Assembly: GCA_903825695.1 (NCBI GenBank)
Contig: CAIKBP010000137.1
Coordinates: 1 to 28,603 of the forward strand
Source: an uncultured Verrucomicrobiota bacterium
Lineage (GTDB): Bacteria; Verrucomicrobiota; Verrucomicrobiia; Palsa-1439
Reading direction: 5' to 3'
DNA length: 28,603 bases
Part shown: one piece after another, positions 1-6,769 of the stretch
Layout: every line of letters starts with the position of its first letter
Numbering within the stretch: the first letter of the stretch is position 1
Translations under genes and position numbers: made by a program
Notes under the pieces: model-generated
What the model was told of the DNA's origin: nothing
Seen by the model: the letters and a program-made list of their open reading frames with translations, nothing else
The model's database searches: none

Positions 1-2
1 CG

Positions 3-317
3 CACGTCGGTCGGCTGGCGATGTTTTCAGGCAACGCACGCGTATCCATGGATGTGCCACCATTCACGCTTGCCGCCGAACGCAACGAAATCCACGCACT
101 CAACCTTGTTGGTCTTCGCCGCGCAAAGATTCCCACCGTGGGGTTGGCAGAACTCAAGCAGCTTTTCAAGCTGTTCTATCTCTCGGGGTTGAACGGCACC
201 GAAGCATTGAAACAGGCGTCGCAGGAAGGCGTGTTCCAGACATCCGAAGCCAAAGAGTTCATCGAATTCGTTCGCAACTCGCCCAACGGCATCTGTCCAC
301 CGGCCCGCAAGATGTAA
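3..317 (+). CDS. lpxA: LpxA, UDP-N-acetylglucosamine acyltransferase (C-terminal part, 5' end outside window)
   Basis: This is the last 104 codons of a gene that enters from the left edge in frame 3. The reading HVGRLAMFSGNARVSMDVPP, followed by NEIHALNLVGLRRAKI, is the end of the left-handed beta-helix and the start of the C-terminal helical domain of LpxA, the cytoplasmic enzyme that attaches the first acyl chain to UDP-GlcNAc in lipid A synthesis. The rest (ELKQLFKLFYLSGLNGTEAL, then a short helix) matches the family's helical tail. LpxA is separated from the related LpxD by the DVPPF...N.VGLRR pattern. The stop TAA at 315-317 directly abuts the stop of the convergent recO with no spacer. 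Presence of lpxA implies a lipid A-containing outer membrane. Only the N-terminal hexapeptide-repeat part is missing because of the window edge. Confidence 0.9.
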   Translation, partial: HVGRLAMFSGNARVSMDVPPFTLAAERNEIHALNLVGLRRAKIPTVGLAELKQLFKLFYLSGLNGTEALKQASQEGVFQTSEAKEFIEFVRNSPNGICPPARKM

Positions 318-962
318 TCAGCGTGGCAGAGTTTCGGTCAGCAGTTTACGCGAGCGCGGCGTTTTGCCGATATGTTCGTCCCAGAACGACCAGAGGGTTG
401 TTCGCACTTCTAGAACCTGTTTCTCGTTGAGCCGCACACGGCGGGCGCCTTCGACGCTTGCCACAGCCAGAGAATCGAGCATTCTGTTTGCCGCGCCATG
501 CACATTCCACTTCGGCGCCCAGCCAGCGGCTGTGAGCAATTGAAGCTCGAACCAGATCAACACGCTGGCGCGGCCGCGCGCCGTTTCGAGCGCATCAAGC
601 GCCGCAGACAACAGGTCGAACATCTTTGGGTTTGGGTCTTCCATCGCGGTAACCAGTTCGACGAGTTCACCAACGTAGGAGGCGGCGGTCAACGCCTCCA
701 CAGTGTCGCGGAATTTCGCGTGTGGATTTGCCAGAAAACAATCGTGCAGAATGTGCAAGTCGCTGCGCCGGCTGCGAAGAAAGACGATTTCGTCATGATA
801 AAAGAGGTCGAGCTTGCCGCGGAACGGGCTTTTGGGACGTCGAGCGCCTTTGGCGAGCGTCCTTACCCTCCCGAATTCGCGCGTGAACCAAGTCACGATC
901 AGACTGGATTCCGTTACGGATTGATGGCGCAGAACAATGGCTTCGGTGCGCTCCGTGTCCAT
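318..962 (-). CDS. recO: RecO, DNA repair protein
   Basis: The 214-residue product has the RecO layout: an N-terminal OB-fold beginning MDTERTEAIVLRHQ, then TESSLIVTWFTREFGRV and the basic KGARRPKSPFRG segment, followed by a helical C-terminal region. RecO acts with RecR to load RecA on SSB-coated single-stranded DNA. An upstream ATG at 1025 would add 21 residues lying inside the DUF502 gene; I chose the ATG at 962 because RecO proteins start right at the (E/T)EAIVL strand and because this start sits 4 bases after the DUF502 stop (967-969), as expected for translational coupling. The cysteine zinc cluster found in some RecO proteins is not visible. It is the last gene of the minus-strand run that starts with the LysM lipoprotein. 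Confidence 0.88.
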   Translation of the reverse strand: MDTERTEAIVLRHQSVTESSLIVTWFTREFGRVRTLAKGARRPKSPFRGKLDLFYHDEIVFLRSRRSDLHILHDCFLANPHAKFRDTVEALTAASYVGELVELVTAMEDPNPKMFDLLSAALDALETARGRASVLIWFELQLLTAAGWAPKWNVHGAANRMLDSLAVASVEGARRVRLNEKQVLEVRTTLWSFWDEHIGKTPRSRKLLTETLPR

Positions 963-966
963 GGGC

Positions 967-1602
967 TCACAACGGCGCAGGCGAGTGCTGGGCCTTTGGA
1001 GGATATGGCGGCGCGACTGTGCCACCGGAGATGACCATCTTCATCCCCTCGCCCACGGTCATGTCCAGTTCAACAAGTTGTTCACGAGGCACGAGGATAA
1101 GAAATCCGTTGGTCGGATTTGGCGTTGTGGGCACAAACACGTTGACGATCGCCTCTTTGGTCTTTTCCTGCGCTTCGCCCTCGGTCTTGCCGGTGACAAA
1201 GCCAATCGAATAGATGCCGGGCCGCGGAAACTGCACCAGCACCACGCCTTGAAACATTGTCCGCTTGCCGCCCAACACCGTCTGGCTGATTTCCTTCATA
1301 AACCCGTACGTCTTATTCAAGAGCGGCACATGCCCAATCACATCTTCTCCGAGAGCGACCATCCGTCTGCCGATTACCCACCGCGTGATCCAGCCAACAA
1401 GCATGGTAGCCGCCACAAACAGCACAAGCACAATGATCCGGTACAATGGCGTGAGGAGATGTTGCCGCAAGGATTCTGGCAACATGAAATCAGTGATCCA
1501 CGTGAACAACCACAATAAAATCAGAACCGATGCCGCGACCGGAACCACCAGCAGCAGTCCGGCGAAAAACGACCTCCGCAATGCTTTCAGCCACTCTTTC
1601 AT
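967..1602 (-). CDS. DUF502 family membrane protein
   Basis: The 211-residue protein starts MKEWLKALRRSFFAGLLLVV and has two hydrophobic segments (about residues 13-33 and 56-75), a short loop between them, and a soluble part of about 130 residues containing GHVPLLNKTYGFMKEISQT, FPRPGIYSIGFVTG and FVPTTPNPTNGFLILVP. The PTTPNPT(N/S)G block is the hallmark of DUF502, a widespread bacterial and plant-organelle membrane family whose biochemical function is not established. The C-terminal proline-rich tail (PPYPPKAQ) is variable in the family. It lies 34 bases after ybeY and 4 bases before recO on the same strand. No strong Shine-Dalgarno is visible. Confidence 0.88.
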   Translation of the reverse strand: MKEWLKALRRSFFAGLLLVVPVAASVLILLWLFTWITDFMLPESLRQHLLTPLYRIIVLVLFVAATMLVGWITRWVIGRRMVALGEDVIGHVPLLNKTYGFMKEISQTVLGGKRTMFQGVVLVQFPRPGIYSIGFVTGKTEGEAQEKTKEAIVNVFVPTTPNPTNGFLILVPREQLVELDMTVGEGMKMVISGGTVAPPYPPKAQHSPAPL

Positions 1603-1636
1603 ATTTGCGGTATCGTAGTGCCGCCATGTGGCTATG

Positions 1637-2098
1637 TCAACGCGCGCCGGTCTGAGCCGGTTTTAACAAAGCCCGCAATTCAAAGTCCGTGGCAAGCACG
1701 GTCATCAACCGCCGTTCGGCGGCGCGCATTCGTGTGCGGGGCCGCGGTAACAGGTCATCGTAGCCGTGCAAATGGAGAATACCGTGGACGACGTACAGGC
1801 CCAATTCGCAGGACGGCGTCGAGTGGAAACGTTTTGCCTGCACGATGGCGCGCTCGACGGATATGACAAGTTCGCCGGTTACCTCGCCAGCGCCGTAATC
1901 GAACGTCAAGACATCCGTCGAGCCTTCACGTTGATGAAACTGTTTGTTGAGGCGGGCAATTGCGGCGTCGTCCACCAGGACGATGTTGAGGTTGTCTTTC
2001 GTCGCGCCGGCGAGCGCCAGGGCGCGCACGGCGATTTGCCTGAGGAGTCGGGTGTTGACCTTCCAACACCGTTGCCTGTTGCAGACGGTGACGTGCAT
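1637..2098 (-). CDS. ybeY: YbeY, endoribonuclease / 16S rRNA maturation factor
   Basis: The 153-residue product carries the YbeY metal-binding motif as HGILHLHGYDD at residues 105-115, together with the upstream LNKQFHQREGSTDVLTFDY block (LN..(Y/F)R....TDVLSFP in the family). YbeY is a single-strand-specific, metal-dependent RNase needed for 16S 3'-end maturation and ribosome quality control. The third metal ligand, usually His in HGxLHLxGYDH, is Asp115 here. The start is the ATG at 2098-2096; the preceding TTG codon at 2101 is also open but the ATG overlaps the phoH stop in a TGATG junction, which is typical of coupled translation. The phoH-ybeY pairing is conserved in many bacteria and supports both calls. 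Confidence 0.93.
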   Translation of the reverse strand: MHVTVCNRQRCWKVNTRLLRQIAVRALALAGATKDNLNIVLVDDAAIARLNKQFHQREGSTDVLTFDYGAGEVTGELVISVERAIVQAKRFHSTPSCELGLYVVHGILHLHGYDDLLPRPRTRMRAAERRLMTVLATDFELRALLKPAQTGAR

Positions 2099-3102
2099 CA
2101 AGACGGATTACTGTAAGTCGGTTGCGAATGTTCGTGTCGGCGCCGTCCCCGCGCTTCCTTAAATCGGTTGTATGCGCCGATGATTTTTTGCACGAGCTCG
2201 TGGCGAACGACATCGTGCTCGTCTAGGTAAACGAACACCAGTCCGGGAATTCCCTGAAGAACATCCTGCACCTCGATCAGCCCCGAGACTTTGTGGCCCG
2301 GCAAATCCACCTGTGTGATATCGCCCGTAACAACGACCTTCGAGTCAAAGCCCATGCGAGTAAGAAACATCAACATCTGCTCGCTGGTGGCGTTTTGAGC
2401 TTCGTCGAGAATTACAAACGCGTTGTTGAGCGTACGACCGCGCATGTAAGCCAGCGGCGCGATCTCGATGACACCGCACTCCATGTTCCGCTGGATTTCG
2501 TCGGGATCCATCATGTCGTAGAGCGCGTCGTACAGCGGGCGCAGATACGGCGTGACTTTCTCTTCGAGCGTACCTGGCAGGAAACCGAGTGCTTCGCCTG
2601 CCTCGACAGCGGGCCGGCATAGAATTAGGCGCGCAACCTGTTTCTGGCGCAGCGCGTGGACGGCCATCGCCATCGCAAGATAGGTCTTGCCCGTGCCCGC
2701 TGGCCCGATACCGATGACTATGTCATGGGTGCGGATCGCCTCTATGTAGCACTTCTGGCCAAGCGTCTTGGGCGCGATGGCCCGTTTGTGAGAGGAAACC
2801 TCGACGCGCGCTTTGCTCAGCTCGCCGAGCGATAGCCGTTCGCCGCGCGACACTGTGCTGACTGCCTGACTGAATTCCTGTCGGCTTATAGTTGCGCCTT
2901 GGGTGACAGCGCGTTCTAGTTCGGCAAACAACAATTTACCTCTCTCTACATCTGGTGTTTCGCCTTCGAGATTTATACGGTCTTCGCGCGCGGTGACCTT
3001 GAGATTCAGGAGGTCTTCGACAAGACGAAGATTCTTCGGTTCGTTCGCGTAAAGGGCCTGGGCTTGGCGAGCGTTGGTGAAGTGCAGGGTTTCGCTGGGC
3101 AT
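2098..3102 (-). CDS. phoH: PhoH-family P-loop ATPase (PhoL type)
   Basis: The 334-residue protein has an N-terminal region of about 110 residues (KH-like in the family) followed by the PhoH ATPase. Visible motifs are Walker A GPAGTGKT at 133-140, LCRPAVEAGEALGFLPG at 161-177, YMRGRTLNNAFVILDEAQN (Walker B at 230-235) and MGFDSKVVVTGDITQVDLP at 250-268. These define PhoH/PhoL, an ATPase linked to RNA metabolism that is habitually encoded before ybeY. The C-terminal tail is basic and rich in Arg/His (EARGRRRHEH). An AAAGG sequence 7 bases upstream of the ATG is a reasonable ribosome site. It lies 59 bases after the LysM lipoprotein gene and its stop overlaps the ybeY start by one base. Confidence 0.93.
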   Translation of the reverse strand: MPSETLHFTNARQAQALYANEPKNLRLVEDLLNLKVTAREDRINLEGETPDVERGKLLFAELERAVTQGATISRQEFSQAVSTVSRGERLSLGELSKARVEVSSHKRAIAPKTLGQKCYIEAIRTHDIVIGIGPAGTGKTYLAMAMAVHALRQKQVARLILCRPAVEAGEALGFLPGTLEEKVTPYLRPLYDALYDMMDPDEIQRNMECGVIEIAPLAYMRGRTLNNAFVILDEAQNATSEQMLMFLTRMGFDSKVVVTGDITQVDLPGHKVSGLIEVQDVLQGIPGLVFVYLDEHDVVRHELVQKIIGAYNRFKEARGRRRHEHSQPTYSNPS

Positions 3103-3161
3103 CGATCAGCCTTTATTCAGCGCCTGTCGGCGACAACCGCAATTGCCGCTCTTGCCCGGGT

Positions 3162-3725
3162 TCAATCCCACGGAATCGTAAACACCTGACCGGGGAAGAT
3201 CCGGTTCGGGTTCTTGATCTTGCCTTTGTTGGCGCGGTAAATGCGGCCCCATTTGAACGGGTTGTGGTACACTTTGCCGGCGATCTTCCAAAGGCAGTCA
3301 CCTTTCCTGACCTTGTAGGTCGTCGGCTTCGTGGGCGTCTCCACTTGTGGCGCTTCGCTTGGCACAATGACCGGAGGCATGGCGAGAGGTGATGACTGTT
3401 CTTCCACGGACAGCGGTTGAGGCGACGGCGGCTGGCCAACAATGTACCCACGATTACCCCACTGCCCGCGGTCAACCCAGTAATGTTTCCGCCAAGACGG
3501 GTAATTGCGTTTTACGAACGGCCCCCAGTCCGGCTCAAGCTCCGGCCGCTCGGCCACTTCCAAGCCTCTCAGGAACTGATTGGAAGTCGGCGCGCCCATC
3601 GCACCGCCCCTAGCGGCACGCGCGGATTCGGCAGGTTTTTTTGCTGTCGCGCAACCACTTAGCACCAATACGCCAACGGTCGACGCAGCAAGGCAAATCA
3701 GCAAACGACTACTGGTAGCACTCAT
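3162..3725 (-). CDS. LysM-domain lipoprotein
   Basis: The 187-residue protein begins with a lipoprotein signal: a short basic end, a hydrophobic stretch and the lipobox LSGC with the lipidated Cys at residue 25. Residues 26-135 are low-complexity and Pro-rich, with an aromatic patch (PDWGPFVKRNYPSWRKHYWV and a WGNRGY repeat-like continuation). The C-terminal 50 residues are one LysM domain: TYKVRKGDCLWKIAGKVY, FKWGRIYRANKGKIKNP and FPGQVFTIP. LysM binds the GlcNAc backbone of peptidoglycan, so the protein probably tethers a membrane to the cell wall. The arrangement resembles lipoproteins that hold or guide envelope enzymes; no catalytic domain is present. It is the promoter-proximal gene of the run to recO. 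Confidence 0.85.
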   Translation of the reverse strand: MSATSSRLLICLAASTVGVLVLSGCATAKKPAESARAARGGAMGAPTSNQFLRGLEVAERPELEPDWGPFVKRNYPSWRKHYWVDRGQWGNRGYIVGQPPSPQPLSVEEQSSPLAMPPVIVPSEAPQVETPTKPTTYKVRKGDCLWKIAGKVYHNPFKWGRIYRANKGKIKNPNRIFPGQVFTIPWD

Positions 3726-3736
3726 GATTGGACACG

Positions 3737-3744
3737 TCCTCCTT
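3737..3744 (-). promoter_or_regulatory. Shine-Dalgarno of the LysM lipoprotein gene
   Basis: On the minus strand AAGGAGGA lies 11 bases before the ATG at 3725. It is one of the best matches to the anti-SD sequence in the window, where most genes have weak or no such site, so it supports this start and suggests strong translation. Confidence 0.6.
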
Positions 3745-3761
3745 GCATAAAAGTCATGCTT

Positions 3762-3790
3762 TTCCTAACATGAGCGCAATACCCCGTCAA
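3762..3790 (-). promoter_or_regulatory. Candidate sigma70-type promoter for the lysM-phoH-ybeY-DUF502-recO run
   Basis: Reading the minus strand, TTGACG (3790-3785) is followed after 17 bases by TAGGAA (3767-3762) preceded by TGT, an extended -10 arrangement. The -35 is good and the -10 weak (3 of 6). It lies about 37 bases upstream of the lipoprotein start, in the only sizeable spacer before this gene run. Confidence 0.4.
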
Positions 3791-3868
3791 TGTTTTTCGC
3801 CGCTTTTTTGCACCTTTACGGCGCGCAGCTTAGGAGACGGGCGTACGAGTTGCGCGACAGGTTTTTCA

Positions 3869-3897
3869 TTGAAAGGGATTGAACGCATTCCTATACT
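3869..3897 (+). promoter_or_regulatory. Sigma70-type promoter of the DUF3108 operon
   Basis: TTGAAA (3869-3874), a 17-base spacer and TATACT (3892-3897) form a near-consensus housekeeping promoter. Transcription would be expected to start near 3904, which excludes the GTG at 3898 as the translation start and leaves the ATG at 3916 with a leader of only about a dozen bases. Confidence 0.75.
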
Positions 3898-3915
3898 GTG
3901 AGTGTCCCACATGCG

Positions 3916-4749
3916 ATGAAACGAACTCTTCTGGTAGTCGGCCTTTTGGCGGGCACTGCAACAGCGGTCTGTGCCAACGCAGCCTCGTTTCCATTTTCCG
4001 TTGGTGAGAAGCTGACCTATCAGGTCTATTGGGGGTTTTTCCCGGTGGGACGGGCTTCGTTGGAGGTGCGCAATATCGAACCAGTGGACGGGCATGACTG
4101 TTATCATTTGGTTGCGAACGCGTGGACGACCGGCCTGGGAGAACTGCTGTTTCCGGTGAAAAACACGGTTGAAAGCTGGCTGGATGCCAAGGAACTGTTC
4201 AGCCGCAAATACAAGGAATCGCGCCGCGAGGGCAAGAGCGTGTACGATGACGAGATCGACTATGATTACCAGCACCGGCAAACCATCATCCGCAATGTAA
4301 CCAAGAACACCAAACGGGTCCTGCCGCTGGAGCAACCCGTTCTGGACATTATATCGTCGGTTTATTACATGCGCACACAGCAGTTGTTGCTGGATGCCGA
4401 GCAGGTTTTCTTTCTCAATGCGGGCACCACCAACTTCAACGTTGCTGTCACGCCCGACCAGCGTGTGACAATCTCAGTGGAACCACTTGGTAACGTGGAT
4501 GCGTTGCGGCTGGAACCGAAACCGACGCTGAAGATCGTTGCCCACAACAAAGGCCGCATGTGGTTCTGGGTCAGCGATGACGACCGTCATCTACCACTGC
4601 AAGTTGTGAGCCAAATGACGATTGGCAGCGCTCGGTTGGCGCTGAACAAGATCGAAACAATCGATGCCACGACCGGGGCGGCCATCGCGGCACTGCCGAC
4701 GGACATTCATCCCAATGCACAAGCGCCGCGAACTGCGAACAAGGATTAA
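3916..4749 (+). CDS. DUF3108 exported protein
   Basis: The 277-residue product has a signal peptide (MKRTLLVVGLLAGTATAVCA, probable cleavage after an Ala near residue 22) and then the DUF3108 opening FSVGEKLTYQVYWGFFPVGR, in which a beta-strand-rich domain begins. Further family-like blocks are WLDAKELFSRKYKESRREGK, LDIISSVYYMRTQ and a late FWVSDDDRHLPLQV. DUF3108 proteins are secreted or periplasmic, all-beta and of unproven function; some are annotated as envelope or lipid-binding-like. An in-frame GTG at 3898 is upstream, but the promoter overlaps it, so the ATG at 3916 is preferred. Its stop TAA (4747-4749) is one base before the ATG of the next gene, so the two are co-translated. Confidence 0.85.
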   Translation: MKRTLLVVGLLAGTATAVCANAASFPFSVGEKLTYQVYWGFFPVGRASLEVRNIEPVDGHDCYHLVANAWTTGLGELLFPVKNTVESWLDAKELFSRKYKESRREGKSVYDDEIDYDYQHRQTIIRNVTKNTKRVLPLEQPVLDIISSVYYMRTQQLLLDAEQVFFLNAGTTNFNVAVTPDQRVTISVEPLGNVDALRLEPKPTLKIVAHNKGRMWFWVSDDDRHLPLQVVSQMTIGSARLALNKIETIDATTGAAIAALPTDIHPNAQAPRTANKD

Positions 4750-4750
4750 C

Positions 4751-5692
4751 ATGGACTTTCCTCCCCTCGATTTTCGAAGCATCCGCACTTATCCCTTGAG
4801 GGAACGCGAAAGCAAAGTCCACCGCGATGAACTGGCGCGCGCGTGGAATAAAGGCGGCAGCTTTTCCGAGTTCCTAAATTCCCTGCCACATATACTCGTC
4901 GGCAACGATTTCCGCGCAGTGGTTGATGCCACGGTGGCGGCGGTGCGCGGCCAGCGTCCGGTCTTGATCATGATGGGCGCACATCCAATCAAGTGCGGCC
5001 TGACCCCGGTCTTTGTGCATCTGATGCAACGCGGCGTCGTCTCGGCGATGGCGTTCAGCGGTGCAACTGCAATCCATGATTTCGAGTTGGCACTTGTCGG
5101 ACAGACGAGCGAAGATGTACAGCACGGTCTCAATGACGGCAGCTTCGGCATGGCCGACGAAACAGGCCGACTCATGAACCAAGCAATGGCGGACGGCGTG
5201 AAGCAGGGCATCGGCGCGGGGCAGGCGCTTGGCCAAGCCATCGTTACAGGCAACTTCCCGAACAAGCATCTCAGTATCCTGCACCAAGGAGTTCTTAGTA
5301 ATATCCCGATCACCGTCCATATCTCAATCGGCACGGATATTATCAACCAGCACCCGACAACCGATGGCGCGGTGCTTGGCGAGGCGAGCTACCTTGACTT
5401 TCAGAAACTCGCTTCGGTTGTGGCCAAACTGGAAGGCGGTCTGGCGTTGAACATTGGTTCGGCGGTCATCATGCCCGAAGTTTTCCTCAAGGCGTTGACC
5501 ATTGCCCGCAACCTTGGGCACACCGTTGACCATTTCACCACGGCCACGTTCGACATGATTCGCCAGTATCGGCCCATGGAGAACGTTGTGCGCCGACCCA
5601 CCGCGAAAGGCGGCCATGGTTATTATCTCATCGGTCACCACGAATTAATGATCCCCCTCTGGGCGGCGGCTGTTCTGGAGCAACTGCAATGA
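4751..5692 (+). CDS. Deoxyhypusine synthase-like protein, substrate unknown
   Basis: The 313-residue soluble protein resembles the deoxyhypusine synthase fold at a distance. MMGAHPIKCGLTPVFVHLMQ (74-93) and AFSGATAIHDFELAL (101-115) line up with the NAD-binding segment of that family, where a sequence of the type SSG(I/L)R..I..L....VD.LV...GG...D is found; NIPITVHISIGTDI (184-197), ALNIGSAVIMPEVF (232-245) and RRPTAKGGHGYYL (281-293) follow in the expected order, and Lys286 lies near where the catalytic lysine of the true enzyme would be. The canonical WGK active-site motif is absent, and bacteria lack the usual target protein eIF5A. Relatives of this fold include homospermidine synthase. The gene starts one base after the DUF3108 stop and overlaps the sugar kinase by ATGA, so a link to envelope or sugar-phosphate metabolism is as likely as one to polyamines. 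The family call is moderate and the function unknown. Confidence 0.55.
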   Translation: MDFPPLDFRSIRTYPLRERESKVHRDELARAWNKGGSFSEFLNSLPHILVGNDFRAVVDATVAAVRGQRPVLIMMGAHPIKCGLTPVFVHLMQRGVVSAMAFSGATAIHDFELALVGQTSEDVQHGLNDGSFGMADETGRLMNQAMADGVKQGIGAGQALGQAIVTGNFPNKHLSILHQGVLSNIPITVHISIGTDIINQHPTTDGAVLGEASYLDFQKLASVVAKLEGGLALNIGSAVIMPEVFLKALTIARNLGHTVDHFTTATFDMIRQYRPMENVVRRPTAKGGHGYYLIGHHELMIPLWAAAVLEQLQ

Positions 5693-6696
5693 GCAATCAT
5701 CGTGTAAAACAGATCCTGAATCGGTTTGCGCGGCAAACCGTCCTTGTCGTCGGTGACCTGATGCTGGACCAGTTCATATGGGGCAAGGTGTCGCGTATCT
5801 CACCCGAGGCACCCGTGCCGATTGTCGAGGTTACGCGCGAATCCTATTTTCCCGGCGGCGCAGCCAACGTGGCGCGTAACCTGCGGGCGCTCGGCGCCAG
5901 TGTGCGGATGCTCGGCGTAATAGGCGCCGACCAACCCGGACGCGAATTGCGCCGATTACTACAGCAGCAGGAAATCAATGCCGACGGTCTGTTGGTGGAT
6001 GATAGCCGGGGCACGACGTTAAAGATCCGCGTTGTCGCTCATCGCCAGCAGGTTGTGAGGATTGACCGTGAAAGCACCGAACAATTGCCCACAGCATTGG
6101 CGCGCAAACTACTCGACCGTTTTACCGAGGACTTATCGGGTGTGGACGCTGTAATCTTTGAAGACTACGCTAAAGGCGTGCTCTCGCAGGAACGGCTCAA
6201 CGCCATGCAACGGCTCGCGCGCCAGCAGCATAAGATCACCGCTGCCGACCCGAGTGCGCGCCATCCGTTGAAATTCTCGGGATTGACTGCCATCACGCCG
6301 AACCGCATGGAGGCATTTGCAGCGGCCCATGTGCCGTACGCGGAGCCAATTGACAATGTTTTGCAGGACCAGCCACTGCTCCACGTCGGCCAGATTCTTC
6401 TGAAACAGTGGAAGCCGCGCAACCTGTTGATTACTCTTGGCGAACATGGCATGTGCCTGTTCCGCCCCGGTAAGAAGCCACACCACATCCCAACGGCGGC
6501 GCGGGAGGTCTTCGACGTGTCGGGCGCGGGCGACACAGCGATTGCAACACTGGCGCTGGCGTTAACAGCAGGCGCGAGTGCCATTGAGGCGGCGGCAATC
6601 TCCAATCATGCCGCGGGCGTTGTTGTAGGCAAGATCGGTACGGCGACCTGCTCGCCGGATGAACTCGAGAAGAGTTTCACGCGCAATCGGCATTAG
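5689..6696 (+). CDS. rfaE1: D-glycero-beta-D-manno-heptose-7-phosphate kinase (RfaE domain I, PfkB family)
   Basis: The 335-residue protein is a ribokinase/PfkB kinase of the RfaE/HldE kinase type: LVVGDLMLDQFIWGKVSRIS (19-38), PEAPVPIVEVTRESYFPGGA (39-58, with AANVARNL next), FEDYAKGVLS (157-166) and VFDVSGAGDT with catalytic Asp282. It phosphorylates heptose-7-phosphate at C1 on the way to ADP-heptose, the precursor of LPS inner-core heptose. It ends after the kinase domain, so the cytidylyltransferase-like second domain of E. coli HldE must be a separate gene elsewhere. The ATG overlaps the previous stop (ATGA), placing it as third gene of the operon from 3916. A related PfkB sugar kinase with a different substrate cannot be fully excluded, but the N-terminal blocks are specific to this subfamily. 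Confidence 0.87.
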   Translation: MSNHRVKQILNRFARQTVLVVGDLMLDQFIWGKVSRISPEAPVPIVEVTRESYFPGGAANVARNLRALGASVRMLGVIGADQPGRELRRLLQQQEINADGLLVDDSRGTTLKIRVVAHRQQVVRIDRESTEQLPTALARKLLDRFTEDLSGVDAVIFEDYAKGVLSQERLNAMQRLARQQHKITAADPSARHPLKFSGLTAITPNRMEAFAAAHVPYAEPIDNVLQDQPLLHVGQILLKQWKPRNLLITLGEHGMCLFRPGKKPHHIPTAAREVFDVSGAGDTAIATLALALTAGASAIEAAAISNHAAGVVVGKIGTATCSPDELEKSFTRNRH

Positions 6697-6769
6697 CACC
6701 AGCCCTTACAGCGGCGCGTAGGGTGTCTGAGGGTGGCGCACCACACATCCCGCATCCATGGTCCGACCA

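Noticed and set aside
6697..6769. Possible terminator between the heptose kinase and the hybrid kinase
   Set aside because: Only 4-bp stems (for example GGTG/CACC) without a T-run; not supportable.
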